From contig JAKFCW010000021.1 of assembly GCA_036676455.1 (NCBI GenBank), positions 93,612 to 157,611 on the forward strand: a stretch of 64,000 nt of DNA, given 5' to 3'. The notes beneath the pieces are model-generated. The model saw only the letters and a program-made list of their open reading frames with translations, was not told the DNA's origin and did not search any database. The stretch is from UBA4093 sp036676455. GTDB lineage: Bacteria > Cyanobacteriota > Sericytochromatia > S15B-MN24 > UBA4093. Positions 30,271 through 38,871 of this stretch are shown in pieces. The position numbers were made by a program, and so were the translations under genes. Position 1 is the stretch's first letter, and the number at the start of each line of letters is the position of its first letter.

Positions 30271-30600
30271 ATGACGAACCTCGATCTTCATGCCTGCCAA
30301 CACACCGAGACCGCCTTTCGCATGCTAGGCAAGCGCTGGATGGGCCCCATCCTCGACGTGCTGCTCCAGCGACCCGCCCGCTTCAACGAGATCGCCCGGG
30401 CGATCCCCATGCTCTCCAAGCGCATGCTCGACGAGCGGCTGACCGAACTCGCCGAATGGGGCCTCGTCGAGCGCATCGTCGATCCGGGGCCGCCCCTGGC
30501 GGTGACCTACCGCCTGACCGCTCGCGGGGAAGGCCTGCGCCCCGCCATGGAGGCGATCCGCGCGTGGGCCGCAGGTTCTAGCCAAGAGGAGGGGAAATGA
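30271..30600 (+). CDS. HxlR-family winged-helix regulator
   Basis: A 109-residue DNA-binding protein of the HxlR/DUF24 group. The core is present: LGKRWMGPILDVLLQRPARFNEIARAIPMLSKRMLDERLTELAEWGLVER, with a Cys in the N-terminal HACQHTE segment, the position where many HxlR proteins sense electrophiles or quinones. Its stop overlaps the pirin start (ATGA). Redox- or quinone-responsive control of both pirins is likely by analogy. The ATG appears to be at or next to the transcription start. Confidence 0.9.
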   Translation: MTNLDLHACQHTETAFRMLGKRWMGPILDVLLQRPARFNEIARAIPMLSKRMLDERLTELAEWGLVERIVDPGPPLAVTYRLTARGEGLRPAMEAIRAWAAGSSQEEGK

Positions 30601-31481
30601 ACGACTCCGTCCCGATGCTCGATCGCATCATCCAGGCCCGCAAGGCGGACATCGGAGCCTACGAGGTCGCCCGCGTGCTGCCCTACCGCGAGCTGCGGAT
30701 GGTCGGACCGTTCACCTTCCTGGACCATGCCGGCCCCGTCGCCGTCCCGCCCTCACCCGGCAGCCGGATGGACGTGCTCGCGCACCCGCACATCGGGATC
30801 TCGACCGTCAGCTACCTCCTCGAAGGCGAGATGATGCACCGCGACAGCACCGGCGCCGAGCAGATGCTCCGCCCCGGAGACGTGAACTGGATGATCGCCG
30901 GCAAGGGAGTCAGCCACTCGGAGCGCCTCGAGGGCAGCTTCCAGCAGCGCGGCGGCACCATGGAGCTGCTGCAGGCCTGGGTCGCGCTGCCCACCGAGAT
31001 CGAGGACTGCGACCCCAGCTTCGCCCATCACCCGACCGCCTCTCTGCCGACCTTCGACGAGGCGGGCATGTCCAGCCGCCTGATCGCAGGCTCGGCCTTC
31101 GGCCTCGAAGCACCGGTCCGGACGCACTCGCCCATGTTCTACCTCCACGTCGAGCTGCAAGCCGGCGCCCGCACGCCGCTTCCGATCGGCTACCCCGAGC
31201 GCGCCGCCTACGTCGTCAAGGGCCGCGTCGAGGTCGACGGCCAAATCCATACGCGCGGCCAGCTGCTCGTCTTCAGCCCGGAAGCCACTCCGCTCCTGAC
31301 AGCCCTCGAGCCCTCCACCCTCATGCTGCTGGGCGGCGAGCCCGTCGGCCCCCGCCACATCTGGTGGAACTTCGTCGCGTCCAGCAAGGAGCGCATCGAG
31401 CAGGCCAAGGCCGACTGGCGCTCCGGCCGCATCACCCTTCCCGTGAACGACCGGCAGTCCTTCATCCCGTTGCCCGAGTAA
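30597..31481 (+). CDS. Pirin family protein, second copy
   Basis: A 294-residue pirin-like bicupin. Motifs: PGSRMDVLAHPHIGISTVSYLLEGEMMHRDSTG in the N-terminal cupin (HPHIG metal site), GKGVSHSERLEG, and LLGGEPVGPRHIWWNFVASSKERIEQAK near the C-terminus, diagnostic of this pirin branch. It differs clearly from the pirin at 29296-30138. Translationally coupled to hxlR and followed by a strong terminator at 31561-31591. Confidence 0.92.
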   Translation: MNDSVPMLDRIIQARKADIGAYEVARVLPYRELRMVGPFTFLDHAGPVAVPPSPGSRMDVLAHPHIGISTVSYLLEGEMMHRDSTGAEQMLRPGDVNWMIAGKGVSHSERLEGSFQQRGGTMELLQAWVALPTEIEDCDPSFAHHPTASLPTFDEAGMSSRLIAGSAFGLEAPVRTHSPMFYLHVELQAGARTPLPIGYPERAAYVVKGRVEVDGQIHTRGQLLVFSPEATPLLTALEPSTLMLLGGEPVGPRHIWWNFVASSKERIEQAKADWRSGRITLPVNDRQSFIPLPE

Positions 31482-31560
31482 CGCCGTTCGCGCCGGCGAC
31501 TCGACCAGGCCAAAGCGTCCCCTGAACGACCGCCGCCTCGACAACTGAAAGCCCCCAATC

Positions 31561-31591
31561 GCCGGCCGCATCAATTGCGGCCGGCCCTTTT
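31561..31591 (+). terminator. Intrinsic terminator of the hxlR-pirin operon
   Basis: Stem GCCGGCCGCA / TGCGGCCGGC with a TCAAT loop, then CCTTTTGT. Confidence 0.8.
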
Positions 31592-31610
31592 GTCAGCCGC
31601 CAGTCAGGGC

Positions 31611-31689
31611 GTCATTCCCGCGAACGCGGGAATCCAGGCGCCGGGCATCGGGTGACGCTCGCTGGACTCCCGCCTGCGCGGGAGTGACG
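31611..31689. repeat. REP-like palindrome, copy 4 (full compound form)
   Basis: Left half GTCATTCCCGCG...AATCCAGG (31611-31638) and inverted right half CTGGACTCCCGCC...GGGAGTGACG (about 31662-31689). This is the longest version of the element in the window and lies between the pirin terminator and the nosZ promoter. Apart from these sites, the 349-bp gap 31482-31830 holds nothing else I can name. Confidence 0.8.
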
Positions 31690-31727
31690 AGGGGGCATTA
31701 GCCCTCCCCAAACACCTCAGCGTGAAG

Positions 31728-31756
31728 TTGCATTAATCGAAAAGATTTGTTACAAA
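31728..31756 (+). promoter_or_regulatory. Promoter of nosZ
   Basis: TTGCAT (31728-31733), 17-bp spacer, extended -10 TG-T-TACAAA (31748-31756). Transcription would start near 31763, a 68-nt leader. No convincing FNR/DNR box is present. Confidence 0.55.
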
Positions 31757-31830
31757 TGGCAGGTTCTGGACTCCAACCAAGCGAGCCCGGCTCCGCGGGA
31801 TCAAAGCAGCTGAATAAGAAGGGGCGTCGA

Positions 31831-33687
31831 ATGAGATACGATTTCAAGCAAACGGCGGCACTCATCACGGCGGCAGGCATGCTGGCGCTGACGGGATGCG
31901 GCCCATCCGGCGAACGGCAACCGCAAGCAGCAGGCGGCGACCAGGAGAGCCGAGTCGCCTCGGATGCCGCCCAGCGCACCTTTGTGCCCCCTGGGCAGCT
32001 GGATGAGTACTACCTCTTCTACTCGGGCGGTCATTCCGGCCAGGTCTACCTCGCGGGCGTTCCCTCCATGCGTCACATCGCGACCATTCCGGTCTTCACG
32101 CCCTACCCGGCCACCGGCTACGGCTTCGACGAAGAAACCAAGGAGATGCTCGGCGGCTACACCTGGGGCGACGTCCACCACCCCGCCCTCTCGCAGACGA
32201 AGGGCAACTACGACGGTCGCTGGCTCTTCGTAAACGACAACGGCAACAACCGGGTCGCCCGCATCAACCTCAACGACATGAAGACCCACCAGATCCTCCA
32301 GCTGCCCAACGTGATGGGCAACCACGGCTCCAGCTTCGTCACCCCCAACACCGAGTACATCCTTTCCGCCTCCCGGTTCTCCGTGCCCGTGCCCAACGCC
32401 TACGCCCCCGTCGACCAGTACGCCCAGCAGTACAAGGGCCTCGTCTCCGGCGTGAAGGTCGACCCCAAGTCCGGCCAGATGACGACCGGCTTCCAGGTCC
32501 TGATGCCGCCCTTCAACTATGACCTCGGCAGCGGCGGCAAGGGCCCCTCCGAGAGCTGGGCATTCTGGACCTGCTACAACTCCGAGCGCGCCACCGGACG
32601 CCTGGAGGTCACGGCCTCCAAGAACCCCCGGGACTACGTCGTCGCGCTCAACTGGAAGGCCGCCGCGGCCGCCGTCGCGGCCGGAAAGGCCGACATGGTG
32701 AACGGCGTGCCGGTGCTGGATCCCAAGAAGGTCCCCGACCTCGTCTACCTGCTTCCCACTCCCACCAGCCCCCACGGCGTCGACGTGACCCCGGACGGCA
32801 AGTACATGGCCGCCTCGGGCAAGCTCGCTCCCGTCACGACCATCTTCGACTTCGCCAAGATGGAGCAGGCGATCGCCAACAAGGACTTCACCGGCACCGA
32901 GGACGGCGTGCCCGTCATCAAGTTCGAGAGCGTCAAGACCGCCGAGGTCAACACGGGCATGGGCCCCCTCCACACCGAGTATGACGATCAGGGATTCGGC
33001 TACACCTCGCTCTTCCTGGAGAGCGCGATCGCCAAGTGGAAGATCGGCACCTGGGAAGTCGTAGACAAGATCCCCGTCTCCTACAACGTCGGACACCTCT
33101 CCGTGGCGGGCGGCAACACCATGAACCCCTACGGCAAGTACATGGTCTCCCTCAACAAGATCTCCAAGGGACGGCAGGTCAACACGGGGCCTTCCAAGCC
33201 CGAGTCCTCGCAGCTGATCGACATCACGGGCAACAAGATGACCATGCTCTACGAGGCGTTCACCGAGCCCGAGCCGCACGCGGCCCAGTTCCTGAAGGCG
33301 GACGCCATCACGCCGATCGAGGTCTACCCCAAGGCCGAGAACAAGAACCCCAACGCCACATGGCTCCCGGGCGATGCCAAGGTCACCCGCAACGGCAAGA
33401 ACGTCGACGTCAAGCTCTACATGGTCCGGACCTTCTTCGCCCCCAGCAACATCGACGTCCGGCAAGGCGACACCGTGACGGTGCACCTCACCAACGCCGA
33501 GCAAACCCGCGACGAGATCCACGGGTGGGGCCTCAACGAGTACAACATCAACGTGGTCGTGGATCCCGGCGAAACCAAGACGGTCAAGTTCGTCGCCAAC
33601 AAACCGGGCGTCTTCGCCTACTACTGCACCAACTTCTGCTCGGCCTTGCACCAGGAAATGCAAGGTTACCTGACGGTCAAGCCCTAG
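31831..33687 (+). CDS. nosZ: Nitrous-oxide reductase, clade II, lipoprotein-type signal
   Basis: A 618-residue multicopper enzyme reducing N2O to N2. Unlike clade I, no Tat twin-arginine signal is seen; a Sec signal ends in lipobox LTGC (Cys23), so the enzyme should be membrane-tethered outside the inner membrane. The CuZ propeller has GDVHHPALS, MGNHGSSF and TSPHGVDVTPDG; the CuA domain near the C-terminus has Cys599, Cys603, His607 and Met610 (CTNFCSALHQEM). The ATG at 31831 follows AGAAGGGG. It heads a packed nos gene cluster and is complete. Confidence 0.96.
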   Translation: MRYDFKQTAALITAAGMLALTGCGPSGERQPQAAGGDQESRVASDAAQRTFVPPGQLDEYYLFYSGGHSGQVYLAGVPSMRHIATIPVFTPYPATGYGFDEETKEMLGGYTWGDVHHPALSQTKGNYDGRWLFVNDNGNNRVARINLNDMKTHQILQLPNVMGNHGSSFVTPNTEYILSASRFSVPVPNAYAPVDQYAQQYKGLVSGVKVDPKSGQMTTGFQVLMPPFNYDLGSGGKGPSESWAFWTCYNSERATGRLEVTASKNPRDYVVALNWKAAAAAVAAGKADMVNGVPVLDPKKVPDLVYLLPTPTSPHGVDVTPDGKYMAASGKLAPVTTIFDFAKMEQAIANKDFTGTEDGVPVIKFESVKTAEVNTGMGPLHTEYDDQGFGYTSLFLESAIAKWKIGTWEVVDKIPVSYNVGHLSVAGGNTMNPYGKYMVSLNKISKGRQVNTGPSKPESSQLIDITGNKMTMLYEAFTEPEPHAAQFLKADAITPIEVYPKAENKNPNATWLPGDAKVTRNGKNVDVKLYMVRTFFAPSNIDVRQGDTVTVHLTNAEQTRDEIHGWGLNEYNINVVVDPGETKTVKFVANKPGVFAYYCTNFCSALHQEMQGYLTVKP

Positions 33688-33756
33688 CAAGCCTGGTGAA
33701 GGTCCTGGCGCCGCCAGGGCCTTCACTCCTACGGTAGCGACGAAACGAGGCCCCCC

Positions 33757-34386
33757 ATGACCAACCCCCAAGTTCCTTCCACCTCCAGCGGAAAGCCCAA
33801 GCGGTTGGGCCCCAAGCAGCGACTCGCCTCGGCGGCGGCGGCTATCCTCGTGCTCGTCTCCTTCGCCTTTCCGCTCTGGTTCCTCCACTTGAAGGCGCCT
33901 CAGTATCCGGAGACCCTGAACCTCTACGTCTACGCCTACAAGTTCGAGGGAAGCGGCAGCGCCATCATCGACGACATCGCCGAGATCAACACCCTGAACC
34001 ACTACATCGGCATGAAGGAGATTCACGAGAAGGACTTCCCCGAGCTCAAGTGGATGCCCGTCGCCCTGGGCGTCTCCATCCTCCTGCTCGCCCTCGCCGC
34101 GGCCCTCGCCGCCCCCTGGGCGCTCGTCTCGAGCCTGGTGGTGCTGAGCGGGACCGGCGTGGTAGGCCTGAGTTCCGCCTACTTCCGGCTCTACCAGTAC
34201 GGGCACAACCTCGACCCGGACGCTCCCATGAAGGTTCCCGGCTTCACGCCCCCCCTCCTGGGCAGCAACAAGCTGGTCAACTTCATGACCTACGGCTACT
34301 TCGGTCTGGGCGGCTACCTGCTCATTCTGGCCTGGATCCTCGCGGCGATCGCCGTGTACTTCTACCTCAGGAAGCGAGCGGTATGA
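33757..34386 (+). CDS. NosB-like membrane protein of the nos cluster
   Basis: A 209-residue protein with four membrane segments (about 28-46, 103-121, 124-141 and 180-200) and an outside loop containing PQYPETLNLYVYAYKF and DIAEINTLNHYIGMKEIHEKDFPELKW. Membrane proteins of this kind follow nosZ in clade II clusters, where NosB is thought to help electron transfer or maturation; its mechanism is unknown. His residues in the LNHYIGM loop and the GHNLDPDAPMK loop could bind copper (inference). Stop overlaps the nosD start. Confidence 0.7.
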   Translation: MTNPQVPSTSSGKPKRLGPKQRLASAAAAILVLVSFAFPLWFLHLKAPQYPETLNLYVYAYKFEGSGSAIIDDIAEINTLNHYIGMKEIHEKDFPELKWMPVALGVSILLLALAAALAAPWALVSSLVVLSGTGVVGLSSAYFRLYQYGHNLDPDAPMKVPGFTPPLLGSNKLVNFMTYGYFGLGGYLLILAWILAAIAVYFYLRKRAV

Positions 34387-35738
34387 CGCTTTGGCAGTGC
34401 CTCCCCGTCCTGGCCTGCTTGCTCGCCCTCGCGGCCGGCCGCGCCGAAGCGGCCGAGCTTCGCGTGGGCCCAGGGGGCTATTCGACGGTCACCGCGGCCA
34501 TCCAGGCCGCCGCGCCCGGTGACGTCATTCGCATCGCCGCGGGGCACTACCGCGAAACCATCGTCCTCTCCAAGCCGCTGACCCTGATCGGCGAAGGGAT
34601 GCCGATCCTCGACGGGGGAGGCTCCGGGGACGTGATCCACGTGAGCGCCCCGGACTGCCGGATCAGCGGCCTGCACGTGACGGGAAGCGGCAAGGAAGCC
34701 CTCACCGATTCCGCGGCCATCAAGCTCACGGCTCCCGGAGCCGTCGTATCGGATAATCTCCTCGATCGGTCGCTTTTCGGCATCTACCTCAATAGCGTGC
34801 AGCATGCCGTCATCCGGGACAACGAGATCCGAGGCATCGCCGAGCTCCCCACCGGCGACCGAGGAGACGGCATCCACCTCTTCGATTCCCCGCACAACCG
34901 CATCTCGAACAACCGCATCGCGGTGACCCGCGACGGCATCTACTTCAACGCCTCGCCGTTCAACCAGCTCTCGGGCAACGAGGTCTCGCAAGCCCGTTAC
35001 GGCCTTCATTACATGTACTCGGACGACAACGTCTTCTCGGGTAACCGCTTCACGGAGACCGAGGCGGGCTCCGCCGTGATGTTCAGCCGCCGGCTCACCC
35101 TGCGCGACAACCTCTTCTCGGGCAATCGCGGATTTCGCGCGTACGGCCTCCTCATCAAGGACTGCGAGGACAGCCGGGTCGAAGGCAACGCCGTCCTGGG
35201 CAACCGCGTCGGCATCTTCATGGACGGAGCCATCGGCCTGACCGTCGCGGATAACCGGGTCGTCGGGAACGACCTCGGCATCGAGGTGCGCGGCAGCTCG
35301 GAGGCCAACGAGTTCCGGGGCAACACCATCGCCGGCAACGCCGTGTCCGCGGCTCTACCGACCGGCCGCAGCGAGAACCTCTGGGACGGCAACTACTGGA
35401 GCGATTACCGCGGCTACGACCTCGACGGGAACGGACGCGGGGATGTCCCGCACATGGCCGGGAGCGTCTTCGCATACCTCACCGAGAACATGCCCCCCGC
35501 GCGGCTGTTCCTCTTGAGTCCCGCGATCCAGGCGCTCGAGTTCGCCGAGCGCACCTTCCCAATCGTGAACGTCCCAAACGTGAAGGATCCGGCTCCGAGC
35601 ATGAAGCCTACCGTCGCAGGCGAGGCCAAGCCCTTGGGGAGTGGGCGCGTCGACCTCGCGATGCTCGGGTTCTCGCTTTCCGCCCTGCTTCTCGGGATCC
35701 TGCCCCTGCTCTTCGTCAGAAAGGCCTTCTCCGCGTGA
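34383..35738 (+). CDS. nosD: NosD, periplasmic copper-site maturation protein
   Basis: A 451-residue secreted beta-helix protein with signal peptide (cut after about GRAEAAE, residue 25). Repeats of the parallel beta-helix type run from about 60 to 380 (NNRIAVTRDGIYFNASPFNQLSGNEV; GLHYMYSDDNVFSGNRF, the typical NosD phrase). A C-terminal hydrophobic segment (LAMLGFSLSALLLGILPLLFV) may anchor it. NosD works with the NosFY transporter in building the CuZ tetranuclear centre. Overlaps both neighbours by 4 bp. Confidence 0.93.
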   Translation: MTLWQCLPVLACLLALAAGRAEAAELRVGPGGYSTVTAAIQAAAPGDVIRIAAGHYRETIVLSKPLTLIGEGMPILDGGGSGDVIHVSAPDCRISGLHVTGSGKEALTDSAAIKLTAPGAVVSDNLLDRSLFGIYLNSVQHAVIRDNEIRGIAELPTGDRGDGIHLFDSPHNRISNNRIAVTRDGIYFNASPFNQLSGNEVSQARYGLHYMYSDDNVFSGNRFTETEAGSAVMFSRRLTLRDNLFSGNRGFRAYGLLIKDCEDSRVEGNAVLGNRVGIFMDGAIGLTVADNRVVGNDLGIEVRGSSEANEFRGNTIAGNAVSAALPTGRSENLWDGNYWSDYRGYDLDGNGRGDVPHMAGSVFAYLTENMPPARLFLLSPAIQALEFAERTFPIVNVPNVKDPAPSMKPTVAGEAKPLGSGRVDLAMLGFSLSALLLGILPLLFVRKAFSA

Positions 35739-36667
35739 TCATCCTGAAGAATCTCACCAAGGAATACGGCAGCGTCAAAGCCCTCCGCAATCTCGACCTC
35801 TCGATGCGCCCCGGCGAGGTCCTCGCGCTGCTGGGCCCCAACGGCGCCGGCAAGAGCACGACGATCAAGAGCATCGTGGGCCTGGTGCAACCCAGTTCGG
35901 GAACGATCACCATCGAGGGCATCGACGTGGCCCGCGAACCCAAGCGGGCGCGCGCCATGATCGGCTACCTGCCGCAGCGGGTGCACTTCTACGAGAACCT
36001 CAGCCCGCGCGAGGTGCTGGCCTTCTTCGCGAAGCTGCGCAAGACCACGCCGTCCCAGATCGACCCCTTGCTGACGAAGGTCGGTCTCATCGACGTTGCC
36101 GAGCGGCGCACGGCGGGATTTTCGGGCGGGATGCTCCAGCGCCTGGGCCTCGCGGTGGCCCTCCTCGGAGACCCCAAGCTCCTGGTTCTCGACGAGCCGA
36201 CCGCAGGCCTTGACCCCGAGGGCTCGCGGCTCTTCAAGGAGATCATCCGCGAGCGCCAGGCAGCGGGGTGCACCATCCTCCTCAGCTCGCATCTCCTGGG
36301 CGAGGTCGAGTCCATCGCCGACCGGATCGCCGTCTGCAACCAAGGCCGCATCGTGGCGATCGACACCCTGGAGTCCCTGCGCCAAAGCCTCGCCATGCCG
36401 ACCCGCATGACCCTCAAGCTCGCGCGCCAAGAGGCTCCCCCCGACGATCTCTCACCCGAGCGGATCTCGCTCGAAGCCGGAGCGCGGCTGGTGGAGTTCC
36501 ATGATGGCATCCTCAAGGTCGTGATCGACGATCGCCACAAGGCCGCCATGGTGCGCAGCCTCGAGGCTCAGGGAGCCCGGATCGAGGACTTCCGGACCGA
36601 GGAGGCCACTCTCGAGGACATCTTCATGGCGATCGTCGCGCGGGAACGCCCCGCCGGAAAGGAGTGA
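35735..36667 (+). CDS. nosF: NosF, ABC transporter ATPase
   Basis: A 310-residue ATPase with GTG start overlapping the nosD stop. Walker A GPNGAGKST, signature FSGGMLQRLGLA, Walker B LLVLDEPTAGLDPEG and the H-loop LLSSHLLGEVE are all intact. Together with NosY and NosD it drives maturation of nitrous-oxide reductase, possibly by moving sulfur for CuZ. Confidence 0.93.
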   Translation: MIILKNLTKEYGSVKALRNLDLSMRPGEVLALLGPNGAGKSTTIKSIVGLVQPSSGTITIEGIDVAREPKRARAMIGYLPQRVHFYENLSPREVLAFFAKLRKTTPSQIDPLLTKVGLIDVAERRTAGFSGGMLQRLGLAVALLGDPKLLVLDEPTAGLDPEGSRLFKEIIRERQAAGCTILLSSHLLGEVESIADRIAVCNQGRIVAIDTLESLRQSLAMPTRMTLKLARQEAPPDDLSPERISLEAGARLVEFHDGILKVVIDDRHKAAMVRSLEAQGARIEDFRTEEATLEDIFMAIVARERPAGKE

Positions 36668-36670
36668 CTC

Positions 36671-37111
36671 ATGTCGTCGATGCTCAGAACGATGGCCGTC
36701 TTCGCGGCCGCGCTCTTGCTCGTGGGCTTCACGAGCCAGGGCAAGCCCGTCGAGATCATGCCCGAGGCCGATGAGTGCCGGACCTGCACCATGGCCATCA
36801 CCAACGTCCCGCTCTCCGCGGAACTGATCCTCAAGGACCGGACGGTCGCGAAGTTCGACGACATCGGCTGCATGGTGGCGTACTGGAAGCAGAAGCGCAT
36901 CCGCGACGAGCAGGTCCAGGGAGCGTGGGTCCATGACCTCGCGACCAAGAAGTGGCTCCCCGTCGAGAAGGCGACCTTCGCCAAGAGCACCTATCCCACG
37001 CCCATGCGCTACGGCATCGTGGCCTTCGCCGGCCCCGAGGGGATCAAGAAGCTCGACCCCAAGTACAAGGCGGCGGTCGTCACGTGGTCGTCCCTCGTGA
37101 AGGGCAAGTAG
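36671..37111 (+). CDS. nosL: NosL-family copper chaperone without lipobox
   Basis: A 146-residue protein of the NosL family, which delivers Cu(I) to NosZ. The copper motif is ADECRTCTMAI (Cys36, Cys39, Met41), and the family tail KSTYPTPMRYGIVAF is present. The N-terminus is a signal-like helix (MLRTMAVFAAALLLVGFTSQG), but the cysteine that normally receives a lipid in NosL is missing, so it may be released to the periplasm or stay as an uncleaved anchor. Start ATG follows AAGGAG. Confidence 0.88.
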   Translation: MSSMLRTMAVFAAALLLVGFTSQGKPVEIMPEADECRTCTMAITNVPLSAELILKDRTVAKFDDIGCMVAYWKQKRIRDEQVQGAWVHDLATKKWLPVEKATFAKSTYPTPMRYGIVAFAGPEGIKKLDPKYKAAVVTWSSLVKGK

Positions 37112-37112
37112 C

Positions 37113-37940
37113 ATGGACGGGCAAGCCATCTGGGTGATCGCCCAGCGGGAGCTGGTCGATGCGATGCGCAGCAAGCTCATCTGGATCTTCGCGGGCATCT
37201 TCGCGCTGCTGGCCATGGGGCTCTCGTACTTCGGGCTGGTGGGAGCCGGCTACGCCGAGGTCACGGGTTTCGCCCGAACGACGGCCAGCCTATTGAACCT
37301 GGTCCTGATCCTCCTGCCGCTGATCGCGCTCTTCCTCGGGACGTCAAGCCTCACGAGCGAGCGAGGCGCGCTCGAGTTGCTGCTTTCGCAGCCGGTGACC
37401 CGCTCCGAGGTGATGCTCGGCAAGTTCCTGGGGCTGAGCCTGACCCTGATAGCATCGACCTTGGTAGGGTTTGGCGCCGCGGGCATCCTCATCGCACTGC
37501 GGGCTGGCAGCTCGGATTTCGGACGCTACCTCGTCCTGCTGGGGCTATCCTGCGCGCTCGAGATCGCGTTTCTCAGCCTCGCGATGCTGATTGCCATCCT
37601 CACCCAGAGCCGGGTTCGCGCCCTGGGCGCCGCGGTGGCCGTCTGGTTCACGACCGTGATCCTCTACGATCTCCTGATCGTCGGAGGGGCCGTCCTGATC
37701 GGAGCCAAGCAGCTTTCCGCAACGCTGGTGCTTTTCCTGCTCTTGAACCCCGTGGATCTCGTCCGCGTGCTGGGCATCATCACCCTGGACTCGGTCACCG
37801 CCTTCGGCGCGACCGGCGCGAGCCTCATGCGCATGTTCGGCTCCGTGGGCGCTCCCGTCATCCTACTCCTCGCCCTCTTCGCCTGGATGCTCATCCCCCT
37901 CCTGGCCGCCCTACGGACCTTCCGCAGGGCGGATCTCTAG
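37113..37940 (+). CDS. nosY: NosY, ABC transporter permease
   Basis: A 275-residue permease with six membrane segments, one base after the nosL stop. Typical NosY pieces are QRELVDAMRSKLIWIFAGIF at the start, LFLGTSSLTSERGALELLLSQPVTRSEVMLGKF, and LLLNPVDLVRVLGIITLDS. It pairs with NosF. Last gene of the nos operon; a REP element follows. Confidence 0.93.
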   Translation: MDGQAIWVIAQRELVDAMRSKLIWIFAGIFALLAMGLSYFGLVGAGYAEVTGFARTTASLLNLVLILLPLIALFLGTSSLTSERGALELLLSQPVTRSEVMLGKFLGLSLTLIASTLVGFGAAGILIALRAGSSDFGRYLVLLGLSCALEIAFLSLAMLIAILTQSRVRALGAAVAVWFTTVILYDLLIVGGAVLIGAKQLSATLVLFLLLNPVDLVRVLGIITLDSVTAFGATGASLMRMFGSVGAPVILLLALFAWMLIPLLAALRTFRRADL

Positions 37941-37979
37941 CCAAGGGGTTATCTCGGAAGGGGAGACCCACCCACCGCC

Positions 37980-38008
37980 GTCATTCCCGCGGACGCGGGA
38001 ATCCAGGG
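37980..38008. repeat. REP-like palindrome, copy 5
   Basis: GTCATTCCCGCGGACGCGGG followed by AATCCAGGG, between the convergent nosY and cytochrome c genes. Confidence 0.78.
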
Positions 38009-38035
38009 CCAGCACGAGGATACCGCAAGCAATAA

Positions 38036-38063
38036 GGGCTGTTTCACAATCGTGAGACAGCCC
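38036..38063 (-). terminator. Intrinsic terminator of the cytochrome c gene
   Basis: Stem GGGCTGTTTCAC / GTGAGACAGCCC with an AATC loop and one G-U pair; on the minus strand it is followed by TTATTGCTT. It lies 22 bp past the cytochrome stop and may also stop nos transcripts. Confidence 0.65.
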
Positions 38064-38084
38064 CATGCGCGTATGTGGAGCAGC

Positions 38085-38561
38085 TTACTGCCGCAGCGCC
38101 TTCACCTGCGCGTCCGTCACGCCTCCCCCGGTATTGCCCCAGGAGGTCCGCTCGTACGTGACGATATCCGCGATCTCCTTGTCCGAGAGGTGCTTGAACG
38201 GCGTCATGAAGCCGTTGTATTCCTGCCCCTTGACCGTGATCGGGCCCGATAGGCCGTTCAGTACGATCTTGATGTGCTCCTCGGCCGAGCCGTTGACCTG
38301 CTCGGCTCCTGCCAGCGGAGGGAACGTCCCCGGCACCCCTTCGCCGTTGGCTCCGTGGCAGGTGGAGCAGTTTGCTTCAAAAAGCGCCTTGCCCGCTGTG
38401 GCGTCTCCCATGGTGCCCTCAGCTGTCGAGGCCGCACCGCCGCTCTCCTCGGTTCCGGCACTCGGAGGCGTCTCGGAGGCCTCCTTCTGGCAACCCAGAA
38501 GCGACGCGGCGAGGGCCACGCTGATCCCGCCGAGAACCAATGCTTGATAGGCTCTGCCCAC
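38085..38561 (-). CDS. Lipoprotein c-type cytochrome, probable NosZ electron donor
   Basis: A 158-residue single-heme cytochrome. The GTG start at 38561 has AAGGAGGG 6 nt upstream, placing the signal MGRAYQALVLGGISVALAASLLGC with lipobox LLGC (Cys24) right at the N-terminus. A Ser/Thr/Glu-rich linker leads to ANCSTCHG (Cys65, Cys68, His69), with GFMTPFKHLSDKEIADIVTYERTSWGN giving a Met ligand near residue 108. Clade II nos clusters often include such cytochromes, so donation to NosZ is likely but not shown. Convergent with the nos operon. Confidence 0.9.
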   Translation of the reverse strand: MGRAYQALVLGGISVALAASLLGCQKEASETPPSAGTEESGGAASTAEGTMGDATAGKALFEANCSTCHGANGEGVPGTFPPLAGAEQVNGSAEEHIKIVLNGLSGPITVKGQEYNGFMTPFKHLSDKEIADIVTYERTSWGNTGGGVTDAQVKALRQ

Positions 38562-38696
38562 TTGAATCCCTCCTTGGCATGAGGCTGTCGAGGCAAGGGC
38601 CACTGCTTAGCCCACTTCGACATGGGGTTTGCTCGCATGTGAATCGAGACGGCAACGCGACGCAAGTCTCGCACAGCCGGCTCCTCTTTGTTTAGA

Positions 38697-38705
38697 ATTG
38701 TAACA
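38697..38705 (-). promoter_or_regulatory. Extended -10 promoter of the cytochrome c gene
   Basis: On the minus strand TGTTACAAT (TG-N-TACAAT) without a good -35. Same extended -10 core as before nosZ and the GNAT gene. Confidence 0.45.
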
Positions 38706-38761
38706 GATAATCACCCGAGCGTCTCCTGGGAGCCCAGCCAAGACCGTAACAAAACGTAGCC

Positions 38762-38790
38762 GAGACAAGCTATCGAGCTGGTGCTAAGGT
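38762..38790 (+). promoter_or_regulatory. Promoter of the MFS transporter gene
   Basis: GAGACA (38762-38767), 17-bp spacer, extended -10 TG-C-TAAGGT (38782-38790); predicted start near 38797. Confidence 0.45.
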
Positions 38791-38871
38791 GGATCTCTCA
38801 GCGTTCAATACGTAGGGCAGCAGCCTGAAATCCAGACGTTGAGATGATTTGAGCATCAAGAGAGGCAAGGC

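Larger units (their letters stand above)
38562..38871. other. Divergent promoter region between cytochrome c and MFS genes
   Basis: 310 bp without a gene. It carries the extended -10 promoter of the cytochrome gene (38697-38705, minus), a long leader of that gene of about 130 nt, and the MFS promoter (38762-38790, plus). No other structure was seen. Confidence 0.5.

Noticed and set aside
31728..31830. FNR/DNR-type box before nosZ
   Set aside because: TTAAT-N4-AAGAT only weakly resembles TTGAT-N4-ATCAA and is not symmetrical.
31801..34206. Long open frame of 801 codons opposite nosZ
   Set aside because: Same reason; the plus strand carries an intact nosZ with copper ligands.
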